DNA of 64,000 nt from Stenotrophomonas maltophilia. GTDB lineage: Bacteria > Pseudomonadota > Gammaproteobacteria > Xanthomonadales > Xanthomonadaceae. The position numbers and the translations under genes are program-made. The notes under the pieces are model-generated. The model saw only the letters and a program-made list of their open reading frames with translations. It ran no database searches and had not been told where the DNA came from. The stretch lies in contig NZ_CP037858.1 of the NCBI RefSeq assembly GCF_006974125.1, forward strand, positions 2,232,001 through 2,296,000, written 5' to 3'. This document shows positions 34,336 to 43,321 of this stretch, in pieces. Positions within the stretch are counted from its first letter, which is position 1. The number at the start of each line of letters is the position of its first letter.

Positions 34336-35661
34336 TCAGCGATGCCTATCAGCTGGCTCTGCTTGCGGCGCCATCAACAACTCCGCCAACCCGCGGTAGA
34401 TCGGCACGCGGCAGACCAGCCCGGACACGCCGCGCGCGATCAGCACCGTGGCCAGGATCGGCAGCAGCAGATCGCCGCTGTCGGTCAGCTCCAGCGAGAT
34501 CACCGCCGAGGTCAGTGGCGCCTGGGTGACGCCGGTCAGGTAGGCACACATGCCCAGCAGCACGAACGCGCGCGGGTCCACGCCCGGCATCAGTACCGCC
34601 AGGTTGTGGCCCAGTCCCGCGCCGACCGCCAGCGCCGGCGAGAACAGGCCGCCGGGAATGCCGGCCACGTACGATGCGAGGTTGGCCAGCAGCTTCATCA
34701 GTCCGAACTCGTGGCCGACCATCGCCTGCCCCTGCACCAGGCTGCGCGCCTGTTCGTAGCCGGTGCCGAACGCGCCTTCACCGAAGACCAGGGCGAGCAG
34801 TACCACCACCAGACCGCAGCCTGCGGCCAACAGAACCGGATGCCGCTGCCGCAGTTCCCCGAGCCAGCGCGGGCGGCCCGCCGCACTGGCCAATACCGCG
34901 CGTGCGAACAGGCCTCCCAGCAAGCCCGCCACCACGCCGCATAGCAGGATGGCCAGCCAGCCCTGGCCGAGCGGCAGGCGTGCGCTCACATGGCCGAAGT
35001 AGGTGTAGTTGCCCAGCAGGCCCAGCGACACCACGCCACCGACGATCACCGCGGTCAGCAATGTGCCTGAGAAGCGATGCTCGAAGCGGCCGCTGAGCTC
35101 TTCGATGGCGAAGACGATGCCGGCCAGCGGCGTGTTGAACGCCGCCGCGATACCCGCCGCACCACCGGCCAGCAGGAAGTGCGAGAGCTCGCGGGGATCC
35201 TTGAAACCGAACCAGCGGCCGAACAGGTACATCAGGCTGGCGCCCACATGCACCGTGGGACCCTCGCGCCCGACCGATGCGCCGCCGAGCAGCGACAACG
35301 AGGTCAGCAGCAGCTTGCCGGCTGAGACCGCAGGCGAAAGATTGGTCCTGCGGAATGGCTCATCGGGCTTGTCCAACGCAGCGATGACCTGCGGAATACC
35401 GCTGCCCCGCGTGGGTTTCAGCACACCGGAAGTGAGCCACGCCAGCAGCGCGAAGATGCCCGGCGTGAGCAGCAGGGCCCACCACGGCGAGTGCGAGGTG
35501 ATGCGCTGGAACAGATGGAAGGCCGCGTCGCTGGCCTTGGCGAACAGGATGGCCACCAGCGCCACGGCCACGGCGCCGCCCCAGAGCGCAGCACGGCGGC
35601 GCCAGGCCTCGCTGAGAACCAGCGCGGTGATGCGGCCGCGGAGGCTGTAAAGATCAAACAT
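34336..35661 (-). CDS. clcA: ClC-family chloride channel/antiporter
   Basis: 441 residues from ATG 35661. The selectivity-filter motifs are all present: GSGIPQVIAAL, GGASVGREGPTVHVGA (GREGP with the gating glutamate) and GIPGGLFSPALAVGAG. The chain spans the membrane many times and ends soon after YRGLAELLM with no CBS domains. Such proteins exchange chloride for protons and assist extreme acid resistance in enteric bacteria. A longer upstream in-frame extension would run across the bio operator and lacks sequence typical of ClC proteins, so MFDLYSLRG is the better start. It diverges from bioB. Confidence 0.88.
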   Translation of the reverse strand: MFDLYSLRGRITALVLSEAWRRRAALWGGAVAVALVAILFAKASDAAFHLFQRITSHSPWWALLLTPGIFALLAWLTSGVLKPTRGSGIPQVIAALDKPDEPFRRTNLSPAVSAGKLLLTSLSLLGGASVGREGPTVHVGASLMYLFGRWFGFKDPRELSHFLLAGGAAGIAAAFNTPLAGIVFAIEELSGRFEHRFSGTLLTAVIVGGVVSLGLLGNYTYFGHVSARLPLGQGWLAILLCGVVAGLLGGLFARAVLASAAGRPRWLGELRQRHPVLLAAGCGLVVVLLALVFGEGAFGTGYEQARSLVQGQAMVGHEFGLMKLLANLASYVAGIPGGLFSPALAVGAGLGHNLAVLMPGVDPRAFVLLGMCAYLTGVTQAPLTSAVISLELTDSGDLLLPILATVLIARGVSGLVCRVPIYRGLAELLMAPQAEPADRHR

Positions 35662-35773
35662 GGGCAGGAGTCTGCGCGCTGTCGTACCGGTTGGGCAGCG
35701 GCCACTGTGGCCGAAGGCCTTGCTGGATACGGTGAAACACCGCATTTCCACCGCACCTGACTGGATGCGCGCA

Positions 35774-35807
35774 CTGTAAACCATTGTTCGAATAATATTG
35801 TTGACAG
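35774..35807. promoter_or_regulatory. Putative BirA (biotin repressor) operator upstream of bioB
   Basis: CTGTAAACC (35774-35782) and TGTTGACAG (35799-35807) form an imperfect inverted repeat, 7 of 9 positions, separated by a 16-base AT-rich spacer. The enterobacterial BirA site is TTGTAAACC-(about 14-15)-GGTTTACAA, so the halves match well and the spacer is one base longer. It lies 58 bases before the bioB start, in an AT-rich island, and would link biotin supply to operon expression. Confidence 0.55.
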
Positions 35808-35864
35808 CCTTCATCTACCCACCCACACTGCCGCCCTCGCTCCATTCGTACCCAAGGTCCCGCC

Positions 35865-36908
35865 ATGGCTGCTGCCATCCGCCACGACTGGCAACACGAC
35901 GAACTGCAGGCACTGTTCGATCTGCCGTTCCCCGAGCTGCTGTTCCGCGCCGCCGCGGTCCATCGCGAGCACTTCGACCCGTCGCAGGTGCAGGTGTCCA
36001 CGCTGCTGTCGGTGAAGACCGGTGGCTGCCCGGAAGACTGCGCGTACTGCCCGCAGGCGCAGCGCTACAGCACCGGGGTGAACGCGCAGAAGCTGATGGA
36101 GACCGATGCGGTGCTGGCCAAGGCACGTCAGGCCAAGGCCGCCGGCGCATCGCGCTTCTGCATGGGCGCGGCGTGGCGTTCGCCGAAGGACCGCGACATC
36201 CCGAAGGTGGCGGCGATGATCGCCGGGGTGAAGGCACTGGGGCTGGAGACCTGCGCCACGCTGGGCATGCTCAGCGGCGAGCAGGCGCGTGCGCTGAAGG
36301 ATGCGGGCCTGGACTACTACAACCACAACCTCGACACCGCGCCGGACTACTACGATTCGATCATCCACACGCGCCAGTACCAGGACCGCCTGGACACGCT
36401 GGAGCATGTGCGCGATGCCGGCCTGAAGACCTGCTGCGGCGGTATTGTCGGCATGGGCGAGACGCGCGCGCAGCGCGTTGGCCTGCTGCTGGCGCTGGCC
36501 ACGTTGCCGGCACACCCCGATTCGGTGCCGATCAACAAGCTGGTGCAGGTGGCGGGCACGCCGCTGCATGGCAGCGCCGAACTGGACCCGTTCGAGTTCG
36601 TGCGCATGATCGCGGTGGCCCGCATCGCCATGCCGCGCTCGATGGTGCGGCTGTCGGCCGGCCGCGAGGCGATGAGCGACGAACTTCAGGCGCTGTGCTT
36701 CCTGGCCGGTGCCAATTCGATCTTCTACGGCGACAAGCTGCTGACCACCGGCAACCCGGAAAGCGAACGCGACCTGGCCCTGTTCGCGCGGCTGGGTCTG
36801 CAGCCAATGGCAGTACAGGTGGATGCCGAAGGCCACGACCACGGCGGCACCGTGCACGCAGATATCAGCGCCGATACGCCCGGCTGCGGCTGCGCTCACG
36901 CGGCCTGA
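35865..36908 (+). CDS. bioB: Biotin synthase (radical SAM)
   Basis: 347 residues from ATG 35865 (AAGG seven bases upstream). The radical-SAM cluster motif is [12 protein letters not shown] (CxxxCxxC, near residues 54-61). Downstream blocks [58 protein letters not shown] and [12 protein letters not shown] match biotin synthases, including the conserved Arg that binds the [2Fe-2S] cluster. It inserts sulfur into dethiobiotin, the last step of biotin synthesis. First gene of bioB-bioF-bioH-SDR-bioC. Confidence 0.97.
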   Translation: MAAAIRHDWQHDELQALFDLPFPELLFRAAAVHREHFDPSQVQVSTLLSVKTGGCPEDCAYCPQAQRYSTGVNAQKLMETDAVLAKARQAKAAGASRFCMGAAWRSPKDRDIPKVAAMIAGVKALGLETCATLGMLSGEQARALKDAGLDYYNHNLDTAPDYYDSIIHTRQYQDRLDTLEHVRDAGLKTCCGGIVGMGETRAQRVGLLLALATLPAHPDSVPINKLVQVAGTPLHGSAELDPFEFVRMIAVARIAMPRSMVRLSAGREAMSDELQALCFLAGANSIFYGDKLLTTGNPESERDLALFARLGLQPMAVQVDAEGHDHGGTVHADISADTPGCGCAHAA

Positions 36909-36975
36909 GACGGGCCGCAAGCAGGCGCAGCGGCAACGCGCTACCCTAGCCGCCCCGTCGACGCATTCAGCCACC

Positions 36976-38199
36976 ATGGCCCGCCCCGACCTGACCGCCC
37001 GCCTCCACGCCCAGCGCGCTCTGCGCGATGCCCAAGGCCGTCGCCGCCCGCGACGCACGGTCACCCGTCGTGATGGCGTGCGCCTGGAAGTGGACGGCCA
37101 ATGGCTGACCGGCTTCTGCAGCAACGACTACCTGGGCCTTGCCCAGCAGTTCAGCGTGGTCAACGCGCTGCAGGACGCCGCCGCACGCGAAGGCGCTGGC
37201 GCTGGTGCCTCGCACCTGGTCTGCGGCCACCACGCGATGCACGACGCACTCGAACGCGAGGTGGCCGAGTGGCTGGGTTACCCGCGTGCATTGCTGTTCG
37301 GCAGTGGCTTCGCCGCCAATCTGGCGGTGCAGCAGGCACTGCTGAGTGAAGAGAACGATGTCTGCGTACAGGACAAGCTCAACCACGCCAGCCTGCTCGA
37401 TGCCACCCGGTTGGCCGGTGCACGTCTACGTCGTTATCCGCATCTGGATGCGGAAGGCGCGATGCGTCAGCTCAAGCACGCGCCCGATGGCGCGGCAATG
37501 CTGGCCACCGATGGTGTCTTCAGCATGGATGGCGACATCGCACCGCTGCGTGCATTGTCGCTTGTGGCACGCCTGCAGCAGGCGCTGTTCTATGTGGATG
37601 ATGCGCACGGTGTAGGCGTGGTCGGTGATGGCCGTGGTGCCGTGGCCGCCGCAGGACTGGGCGTGGACGATGTGCCGCTGCAGCTGGTCACACTGGGCAA
37701 GGCGCTGGGTGGTTCCGGTGCACTGGTGCTGGGCCGCGACGACCTGATCGAGCATCTGGCCGAAACCGCGCGCCCGTACATCTACACCACCGCCGTGCCA
37801 CCGGCGATGGCCGCCGCTGCACTCGAAGCGGTGCGTCTGGCGCGCAGGAACAACTGGCGCCGCTCCAAGCTGGCCGACCTGATCGCGCTGTTCCGCAGCG
37901 AAGCACGCCGCCACGGGCTGGACCTGATGGCCTCGGAAACGCCGATCCAGCCGCTGCTGTGCGGCGATGACCACAGCGCCATGGCGATGTCCAAGGCGCT
38001 GGAACAGGCCGGCTGGCTGGTCGGCGCGATCCGCCCGCCGACGGTGCCGGAAGGCAAGGCGCGCCTGCGCGTCACGCTGTCCGCACTGCATGCACCGGAA
38101 CAGGTGCGGGGTCTGGTCGAGGCCATCGCCAACGCGCGCGATCGCGTCGACCTGGCCGTACGCGAAGCCGCCCCACCGCCGCTGCCCGCTTTTGCCTGA
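36976..38199 (+). CDS. bioF: 8-amino-7-oxononanoate synthase
   Basis: 407 residues from ATG 36976. A PLP-dependent fold type I enzyme that condenses pimeloyl-ACP (or -CoA) with L-alanine. Visible motifs are [65 protein letters not shown] and [17 protein letters not shown], the last with the Schiff-base Lys. The N-terminus [15 protein letters not shown] is normal for BioF. It follows bioB by 67 bases and precedes bioH by 17, so it is within one transcript. Confidence 0.95.
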   Translation: MARPDLTARLHAQRALRDAQGRRRPRRTVTRRDGVRLEVDGQWLTGFCSNDYLGLAQQFSVVNALQDAAAREGAGAGASHLVCGHHAMHDALEREVAEWLGYPRALLFGSGFAANLAVQQALLSEENDVCVQDKLNHASLLDATRLAGARLRRYPHLDAEGAMRQLKHAPDGAAMLATDGVFSMDGDIAPLRALSLVARLQQALFYVDDAHGVGVVGDGRGAVAAAGLGVDDVPLQLVTLGKALGGSGALVLGRDDLIEHLAETARPYIYTTAVPPAMAAAALEAVRLARRNNWRRSKLADLIALFRSEARRHGLDLMASETPIQPLLCGDDHSAMAMSKALEQAGWLVGAIRPPTVPEGKARLRVTLSALHAPEQVRGLVEAIANARDRVDLAVREAAPPPLPAFA

Positions 38200-38216
38200 G
38201 TTCCGTGTAGTTGCCC

Positions 38217-38996
38217 ATGCATATTGAAGTCACCGGCCGTGGGCCGGACCTGGTGTTGATCCACGGTTGGGCCCTGCAGGGCGGCGTGTTCGCGCCGCTG
38301 GTACAGCGGCTTGCGGACCAGTTCACCCTGCATCTTGTCGACCTGCCCGGCCACGGGCACAGCCGCGAGGACACCACGTCGCTGCGCCTGCCGTTCGTGG
38401 TCAGTGCCATTGCCGCGGCCACGCCGCCGGCGGTGTGGTGCGGCTGGTCGCTGGGCGGCCTGTTCGCATTGCACGCGGCGGCAACGCTGCCGAAGGTACG
38501 CGGCCTGGCAATGATCGCCGCCACGCCGCGTTTCGTGCGTGGCGAGGATTGGCCGCACGCGGTGGAACCGGCGGTGTTCGAGCAGTTCGGGCGCGAGCTG
38601 GCCAACGATTTCGGCGGCACCCTGGAGCGCTTCCTGGCACTGGACGTGATGGGCTCGGCGCACGCCCGCGAGGAGCTGCGCACGCTGCGCCAGCGCCTGG
38701 TCGAGCGCGGCGCCCCCACTGAACGCGCCCTGCTGGAAGGCCTGCGCCTGCTCGAAAGCACCGACCTGCGCGGCGCCCTGCCAGCGCTGGGGAAGCCCAG
38801 CCTGTGGATCGCCGGCCAGCGCGACCGCCTGGTGTCACCGGTCGCCATGCAGGCCGCTGCGGCGCTGGCCCCGGGCGCGCAGGCGCTGACCATCGCCCAC
38901 GGCGGCCATGCACCCTTCCTCGGCCATGCCGATGAGGTGGCAGCCGCCCTGCAACACTTCGTTGCCGGCCTGTCACCGGCCGATGGCGGACAATGA
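38217..38996 (+). CDS. bioH: Pimeloyl-ACP methyl ester carboxylesterase
   Basis: 259 residues from ATG 38217 (a TTG six bases earlier is possible). An alpha/beta hydrolase: oxyanion segment LVLIHGWALQGG, nucleophile elbow CGWSLGGLFAL with the catalytic Ser, Asp in AGQRDRLVSP and His in IAHGGHAPFLGH. BioH cleaves the methyl ester of pimeloyl-ACP after two elongation rounds, ending the BioC-started disguise step. The presence of both bioC and bioH in this operon completes the E. coli-type route to pimelate. Confidence 0.92.
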   Translation: MHIEVTGRGPDLVLIHGWALQGGVFAPLVQRLADQFTLHLVDLPGHGHSREDTTSLRLPFVVSAIAAATPPAVWCGWSLGGLFALHAAATLPKVRGLAMIAATPRFVRGEDWPHAVEPAVFEQFGRELANDFGGTLERFLALDVMGSAHAREELRTLRQRLVERGAPTERALLEGLRLLESTDLRGALPALGKPSLWIAGQRDRLVSPVAMQAAAALAPGAQALTIAHGGHAPFLGHADEVAAALQHFVAGLSPADGGQ

Positions 38997-39025
38997 GCGC
39001 CTACCGAATTCCGCAGGACTGACGC

Positions 39026-39805
39026 ATGGATCTGGGTATCACTGGTCGCTGGGCACTGGTCTGCGGCGCAAGCAAGGGGTTGGGCCTGGGCTGCGCGCGT
39101 GCACTGGTGCGCGAGGGCGTGAACGTAGTGATCGTGGCTCGTGGCGAGGCTGCACTGCAGATCGCTGCCGACGAACTGCGTGCACTGCCCGGTGCCGGTG
39201 AGGTACGCACCGTCGTCGCCGACATCACCACCGAGGCCGGCCGCAAGGCGGTACTGGCTGCCTGCCCGCAGGTGGACATCCTGGTCAACAACGCCGGTGG
39301 CCCGCCGCCCGGTGATTTCCGCAATTTCGAGCGCGACGACTGGATTGCCGCGCTGGACGCCAACATGCTGGCGCCGATCGCGCTGATCCGCGCCACCGTC
39401 GACGCGATGATCGAGCGCGGCTTCGGCCGCATCGTCAACATCACCTCGTCGGCGGTGAAGGCACCGATCGACATCCTGGCACTGTCCAACGGCGCGCGCA
39501 GTGGCCTGACCGGCTTCGTCGCCGGCCTGTCGCGCCGCACCGTGGCCCACAACGTCACGATCAACAACCTGCTTCCCGGCCAGTTCGACACCGATCGCCT
39601 GCGCGCCAACTTCGCCCACAGTGCGGGCAAGGACGGCGACGCCGGCGACGTGGCTGAACGCCGGCGCCAGCAGATTCCCGCCGGCCGCTTCGGCACGCCG
39701 GACGAATTCGGCGCCGCCTGCGCCTTCCTGTGCAGTGCACAGGCCGGTTACCTCACCGGGCAGAACCTGCTGATCGACGGCGGCGCCTACCCCGGTACGT
39801 TCTAA
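39026..39805 (+). CDS. Short-chain dehydrogenase/reductase-like protein without the usual YxxxK motif, in the bio operon
   Basis: 259 residues from ATG 39026. The cofactor loop is CGASKGLGLGCARAL (GxxxGxG) and the structural motif is DILVNNAGGPPPG, so nucleotide binding looks intact. VNITSSAVKAPIDILALSNG keeps the serine region, but at the expected YxASK position it reads LALSN when aligned on the following GLT, so both the catalytic Tyr and Lys are replaced. The C-terminal NNLLPGQFDTDRLR and GYLTGQNLLIDGGAYPG are standard. It lies 29 bases after bioH and 12 before bioC. Its part in biotin synthesis is unknown; it may be non-catalytic or use other residues. Confidence 0.85.
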   Translation: MDLGITGRWALVCGASKGLGLGCARALVREGVNVVIVARGEAALQIAADELRALPGAGEVRTVVADITTEAGRKAVLAACPQVDILVNNAGGPPPGDFRNFERDDWIAALDANMLAPIALIRATVDAMIERGFGRIVNITSSAVKAPIDILALSNGARSGLTGFVAGLSRRTVAHNVTINNLLPGQFDTDRLRANFAHSAGKDGDAGDVAERRRQQIPAGRFGTPDEFGAACAFLCSAQAGYLTGQNLLIDGGAYPGTF

Positions 39806-39817
39806 GAGACTTTCGCA

Positions 39818-40702
39818 ATGCCGTCCCACTTCGATGCCCGCCATGTCCGCCGCGCGTTCGCGCGTGCCGCCACCAGTTACGACGCTGCTGCCGCCCTGCA
39901 GCGCGAGGTGCAGTCGCGGCTGATCGAATCGCTGGACTACCTGGAGGCACGCAAGCCCGAGGTGGTGCTGGACATTGGTTCCGGCACCGGCCACGCCAGT
40001 GCGCTGATGAAGAAGCGCTGGCCCAAGGCACAGGTGATCGCGCTGGACGTGGCCTTGCCGATGCTGGACCAGGCCAAGCGCCAGGCCGGCTGGTGGAAGC
40101 CGTTCCAGCGCCTGTGCGGTGACGCCGCTGCGCTGCCGCTGGCCGACAACAGCGTCGACGTGATCTTCAGCAACCTGTGCCTGCAGTGGGTGGATGACCT
40201 GCCGGCGGTGTTCGCCGGGTTCCGCCGCGTGCTCAAGCCGGGTGGCCTGCTGCTGTGCTCGACCTTCGGCCCGGAAACCCTGGTGGAACTCAACGAAGCC
40301 TTCGCCGCCGCCGACGACCGCCCGCACGTGAGCCGCTTCGCGCAGATCGCGCAGTTCGGCGATGCACTGATGATGGCTGGCTTCCGCGACCCGGTGCTGG
40401 ACCGCGATCTGTTCACCCTGACCTACGACGACCTGCCCTCGCTGATGCGCGAGCTGCGCGCGATGGGCGCGACCAATGCACGGGTAGACCGCCGTCATAC
40501 CCTGACCGGGCGCGGACGTTTCGCGGCGGCGGCGGCGGCGTACGAACCGATGCGCCGCGCCGACGGCAAGCTGCCCAGCAGCTGGGAAGTGATCTACGCC
40601 CACGCCTGGGCACCGGACCCGGGCGCGCCGATCCGCGAGGGCGGGCATGACGTGGCCGCGGTGCCGGTGTCGGCGATTCCGATCCGTCGCAAGCAGACCT
40701 GA
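39818..40702 (+). CDS. bioC: Malonyl-ACP O-methyltransferase
   Basis: 294 residues from ATG 39818. A class I methyltransferase: FDARHVRRAFARAATSYD at the N-terminus is typical of BioC, VVLDIGSGTGHASALM is the SAM-binding loop, and VIFSNLCLQWVDDLPAVF and GGLLLCSTFGPETLVELNEA are further family blocks. BioC methylates malonyl-ACP so that fatty acid synthase can extend it to pimeloyl-ACP methyl ester. It ends the operon; two SMAG elements follow within 26-105 bases. Confidence 0.93.
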   Translation: MPSHFDARHVRRAFARAATSYDAAAALQREVQSRLIESLDYLEARKPEVVLDIGSGTGHASALMKKRWPKAQVIALDVALPMLDQAKRQAGWWKPFQRLCGDAAALPLADNSVDVIFSNLCLQWVDDLPAVFAGFRRVLKPGGLLLCSTFGPETLVELNEAFAAADDRPHVSRFAQIAQFGDALMMAGFRDPVLDRDLFTLTYDDLPSLMRELRAMGATNARVDRRHTLTGRGRFAAAAAAYEPMRRADGKLPSSWEVIYAHAWAPDPGAPIREGGHDVAAVPVSAIPIRRKQT

Positions 40703-40727
40703 TCGAACGATCGCGGGTCTGCTTTTG

Positions 40728-40806
40728 GTAGGTGCCAACCTTGGTTGGCACAATCCATCAGATCGCGGTGCCGCCAGCATCGTGCCGACCAAGGTCGGCA
40801 CCTACC
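40728..40806. repeat. SMAG/REP element pair (inverted)
   Basis: GTAGGTGCCAACC-TTGG... (40728-40751) and the complement-oriented GTGCCGACCAAGG...CCTACC (40782-40806) face each other after bioC. Confidence 0.8.
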
Positions 40807-40858
40807 AAAGGCAGGTATGGGCCAGCACGACAACCCGGGCGATCGTAGCGGCAGCTAC

Positions 40859-41491
40859 TCAGGTGTTGGCCGGCGAACTCAACGGCGGGCGCACCAGGTC
40901 GCGGTGGAAGAAATAGATTTCCTGCACCAGGAAGCGCCAGCTGGTATGGAAGCTGCGGAAACGCGTGCTGGGCGTGGACGAGGCCAGCGCATCGATGCCC
41001 AGCGCCTTGCTCAGGCGCAGCGCGCGCGCCATGTGCAGCGGGTCGCTGACAATGATCACCCGGTGCAGGCTGCGCTGGTCCATCAGCCGCTTGGCTTCCA
41101 CCAGGTTCTGCACGGTATTGCGCGAGGCGGTCTCGATCAGGATCGCGTCGTCCGGCACGCCGTGCTTGAGCGCATAGCGCCGCGCGACCTGCGATTCGGA
41201 GAAGCGGGCACCGGTACCGCCATAGCCACCGGTGAAGATCAGCAGCGGCGCATAGCGCGCTTCATACAGGTCCAGCCCATGGCGGATGCGTTCTTCAAAC
41301 ACGGGTGACGGCTTGGCGTCATAGGCGGCGGCACCCAGCACGATGATGGCGTCGGCCTTGGCGGCCTGGTCACGCTCCCCCACCCAGACGATCCAGGCGG
41401 TCACGCCCAGCAGCCAGATCACCAGCAGCACGAACAGCCGCCACAACCAGCCCAGCAGGCCGGTGCGTTCGCGGTGCCGCCCGCGGCTCAC
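40859..41491 (-). CDS. YdcF/SanA-like (DUF218) membrane-anchored protein
   Basis: 210 residues from GTG 41491, whose GTGA overlaps the stop of the dehydratase gene. A single N-terminal helix (LFVLLVIWLLGVTAWIVWV) anchors a DUF218 domain: DAIIVLGAAAYDAKPSPVF, LLIFTGGYGGTG, SESQVARRYALKHGVPDDAI, ASRNTVQNLVEAKRLM and RVIIVSDPLHMARALRLSK. Such proteins are linked to envelope barrier function (SanA, ElyC) and to SAM binding (YdcF). The substrate is unknown. Coupling to a threonine dehydratase-like gene has no obvious metabolic logic. Confidence 0.85.
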   Translation of the reverse strand: MSRGRHRERTGLLGWLWRLFVLLVIWLLGVTAWIVWVGERDQAAKADAIIVLGAAAYDAKPSPVFEERIRHGLDLYEARYAPLLIFTGGYGGTGARFSESQVARRYALKHGVPDDAILIETASRNTVQNLVEAKRLMDQRSLHRVIIVSDPLHMARALRLSKALGIDALASSTPSTRFRSFHTSWRFLVQEIYFFHRDLVRPPLSSPANT

Positions 41492-42450
41492 GCAGCCCCC
41501 CAGCGCAGCGCTGGCAGGTCGACGTTGCCGCCAGACAACACCAGGCCCACGCGCAGGCCGGCGAAGCGCTGTGGCTGCGCCAGCACCGCAGCCAGCACGG
41601 TGGCCGATGAGGGTTCCACTACCTGCTTGAGCACGTCCCACAGCAGGCGCATCGCCGCCAGCGTTGCGGCGTCATCGACCACGATGACCTCGGCACCGGC
41701 GGCGCGCAGCAAGTCGAAATTGGGCGCGCCGATCAGGGTACGCAGGCCATCGCAGATGGTGTCCGGGGTGAACGCGCCCTGGCGCTCGCCGGTGGCCAGC
41801 GAGCGCGCGGTGTCATCGGCACCGGCCGGCTCGGCCAGAATCAGCCGGGTCTGCGGACTGGCGTGCTGCAGGGCGAGCGCGGTACCGCTGGCCAGGCCAC
41901 CGCCGCCTACCGGCACCAACAGCGCATCGAACGGGCCGTCGCTGTGCAGCAGTTCCAGGGCCGCAGTGCCCTGACCGGCCATCACCGCCGGGTCCGCGTA
42001 CGGATGGACCAGGGTCGCGCCCGTATCGGCCTGCACCCTGGCACAGGTGGCCTCGCGGTCGGCGATGGTCGGCGGGCAGCGCCAGAGCGTGGCGCCGTGG
42101 CGGGCGATGTTGGCCAGCTTGGCGGCCACCGCCCCTTCCGGCACCACCACATGGCAGGGGATGCCCCGGGTGCGTGCGGCCAGGGCCAGCGCGGCACCGT
42201 GGTTGCCGGAGGAATGGGTCACCACGCCGGTACTGGCACGATCGGCATCGAGCGACCACACCGCATTGCAGGCGCCACGGAACTTGAATGCGCCACCGCG
42301 CTGCAGGTGCTCGGCCTTGAACGCCAGCTGTGCGCCGGTCATCGCATCGAGCGTGCGCGAGCGCAGCACCGGGGTCACGCTGGCATGCGGGGCGATCCTC
42401 GCAGCAGCAAGCAGGACGTCATCGGCGCGGGGCAACAGTGAATCGCTCAT
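41488..42450 (-). CDS. PLP-dependent threonine/serine dehydratase or serine racemase-like enzyme
   Basis: 320 residues from ATG 42450. Fold type II PLP enzyme: GGAFKFRGACNAV with the Schiff-base Lys, THSSGNHGAALALAA, VPVGGGGLASGTALAL as the phosphate loop, and LVLSGGNVDLPAL near the end. The lack of an ACT regulatory domain points to a catabolic threonine dehydratase or a serine racemase rather than biosynthetic IlvA. The exact substrate cannot be told from sequence. It overlaps the YdcF-like gene by four bases. Confidence 0.85.
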   Translation of the reverse strand: MSDSLLPRADDVLLAAARIAPHASVTPVLRSRTLDAMTGAQLAFKAEHLQRGGAFKFRGACNAVWSLDADRASTGVVTHSSGNHGAALALAARTRGIPCHVVVPEGAVAAKLANIARHGATLWRCPPTIADREATCARVQADTGATLVHPYADPAVMAGQGTAALELLHSDGPFDALLVPVGGGGLASGTALALQHASPQTRLILAEPAGADDTARSLATGERQGAFTPDTICDGLRTLIGAPNFDLLRAAGAEVIVVDDAATLAAMRLLWDVLKQVVEPSSATVLAAVLAQPQRFAGLRVGLVLSGGNVDLPALRWGAA

Positions 42451-42609
42451 GACGCAAGATTAACGTATGCCCCTGCGCTGGCGACCGGGGCACAGGTCAT
42501 GCCAGCATGCGGGCCTACGCCTCCATTCATCCTGGCCAGCCGGATTAAGGGCCGATTCAATGCCCGCGCACGAAGCTGACTGCACACCCGTCCTCTGGGG
42601 GGACCCACC

Positions 42610-43098
42610 ATGAAAATGCGCCTGTTGCTTGCCGGTGGCCTGTTGCTGGGCCTGACTGGCTGCACCACCTACGACTATGTAGGCGGTGGCCGCGGTGGCG
42701 GCTACTACCACGGCGCGCCGTCGGTGGAGTACCGCTACCCGGCCGGCTATCCCTACAACTACGGCTACCCGTACTACGGTGGCTATGGCGGCTATTACGG
42801 CGGCTATGGCAACCCGTACTACTCGCGCCCGATCTACCGCCCGCCGCACAACCACCGCCCGCCGCCGCGCCCGCCCGGCAACGGTGGCGAGAACCGTCCG
42901 CCGCCGCCGAGGCCGTCGTACAACGGCGGTTCCCCGTGGCGGAACATGGATTCGATGCGTCGCCCGCCGCAGTCGAACATGCAGCCGCCGGCGCCCGCAC
43001 CGCAGGCCCGCCCGGCCCCGGCACCGAGTGCGCCGAGGATGAACGGTTCCCCCTGGCGCAACATGGATCGTGCGACGCAGCGCGCAGTTGAGCGCTGA
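42610..43098 (+). CDS. Tyr/Gly- and Pro-rich lipoprotein
   Basis: 162 residues from ATG 42610. MKMRLLLAGGLLLGLTGC is a lipoprotein signal with lipobox LTGC. A Gly/Tyr-rich stretch (residues about 25-75, e.g. YPYYGGYGGYYGGYGNPYY) is followed by a Pro/Arg-rich tail holding two copies of GSPWRNMD. It is low-complexity and probably unstructured, with likely surface or periplasmic exposure. No function is recognised. The repeated SPWRNMD could be a short binding motif. Confidence 0.75.
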   Translation: MKMRLLLAGGLLLGLTGCTTYDYVGGGRGGGYYHGAPSVEYRYPAGYPYNYGYPYYGGYGGYYGGYGNPYYSRPIYRPPHNHRPPPRPPGNGGENRPPPPRPSYNGGSPWRNMDSMRRPPQSNMQPPAPAPQARPAPAPSAPRMNGSPWRNMDRATQRAVER

Positions 43099-43139
43099 AC
43101 CGTCTTGCATTTCACACGGTCTAAGCCGCAATCTACGCG

Positions 43140-43304
43140 GACAGTGACGGCCCGCGTCACAAAGTGACAAAAACGACACGGGCCGCCGCAAAAAGCTCTA
43201 CGTCGATATCCGACAGGAACATCTGGATCCCCCCTGTTCCGGCCCTGTCGGATGTCGGCACCTCTGAAGGCAGACGGCCCCGCAATGCGGGGCCGTTTGT
43301 TTTG
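43140..43304 (+). ncRNA. Candidate structured small RNA ending in a Rho-independent terminator
   Basis: Three nested structures precede a canonical terminator. The first, 43144-43184, has GTGACG...CGTCAC and GGCCCG...CGGGCC pairings that could alternate. The second is a 10-bp stem ATCCGACAGG (43208-43217) / CCTGTCGGAT (43244-43253) with an inner AACA/TGTT and a C-rich loop (GGATCCCCCC). The third is ACGGCCCCGC-AAT-GCGGGGCCGT (43274-43296) followed by a T-rich tail. No frame here looks coding, and the next gene starts 400 bases later, so a leader role is unlikely. The C-rich loop recalls Xanthomonas sRNAs such as sX13, but I cannot confirm relatedness. It could also be the long 3' UTR of the lipoprotein gene. 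Confidence 0.5.
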
Positions 43305-43321
43305 GACCGGGGTCGCCGAGC

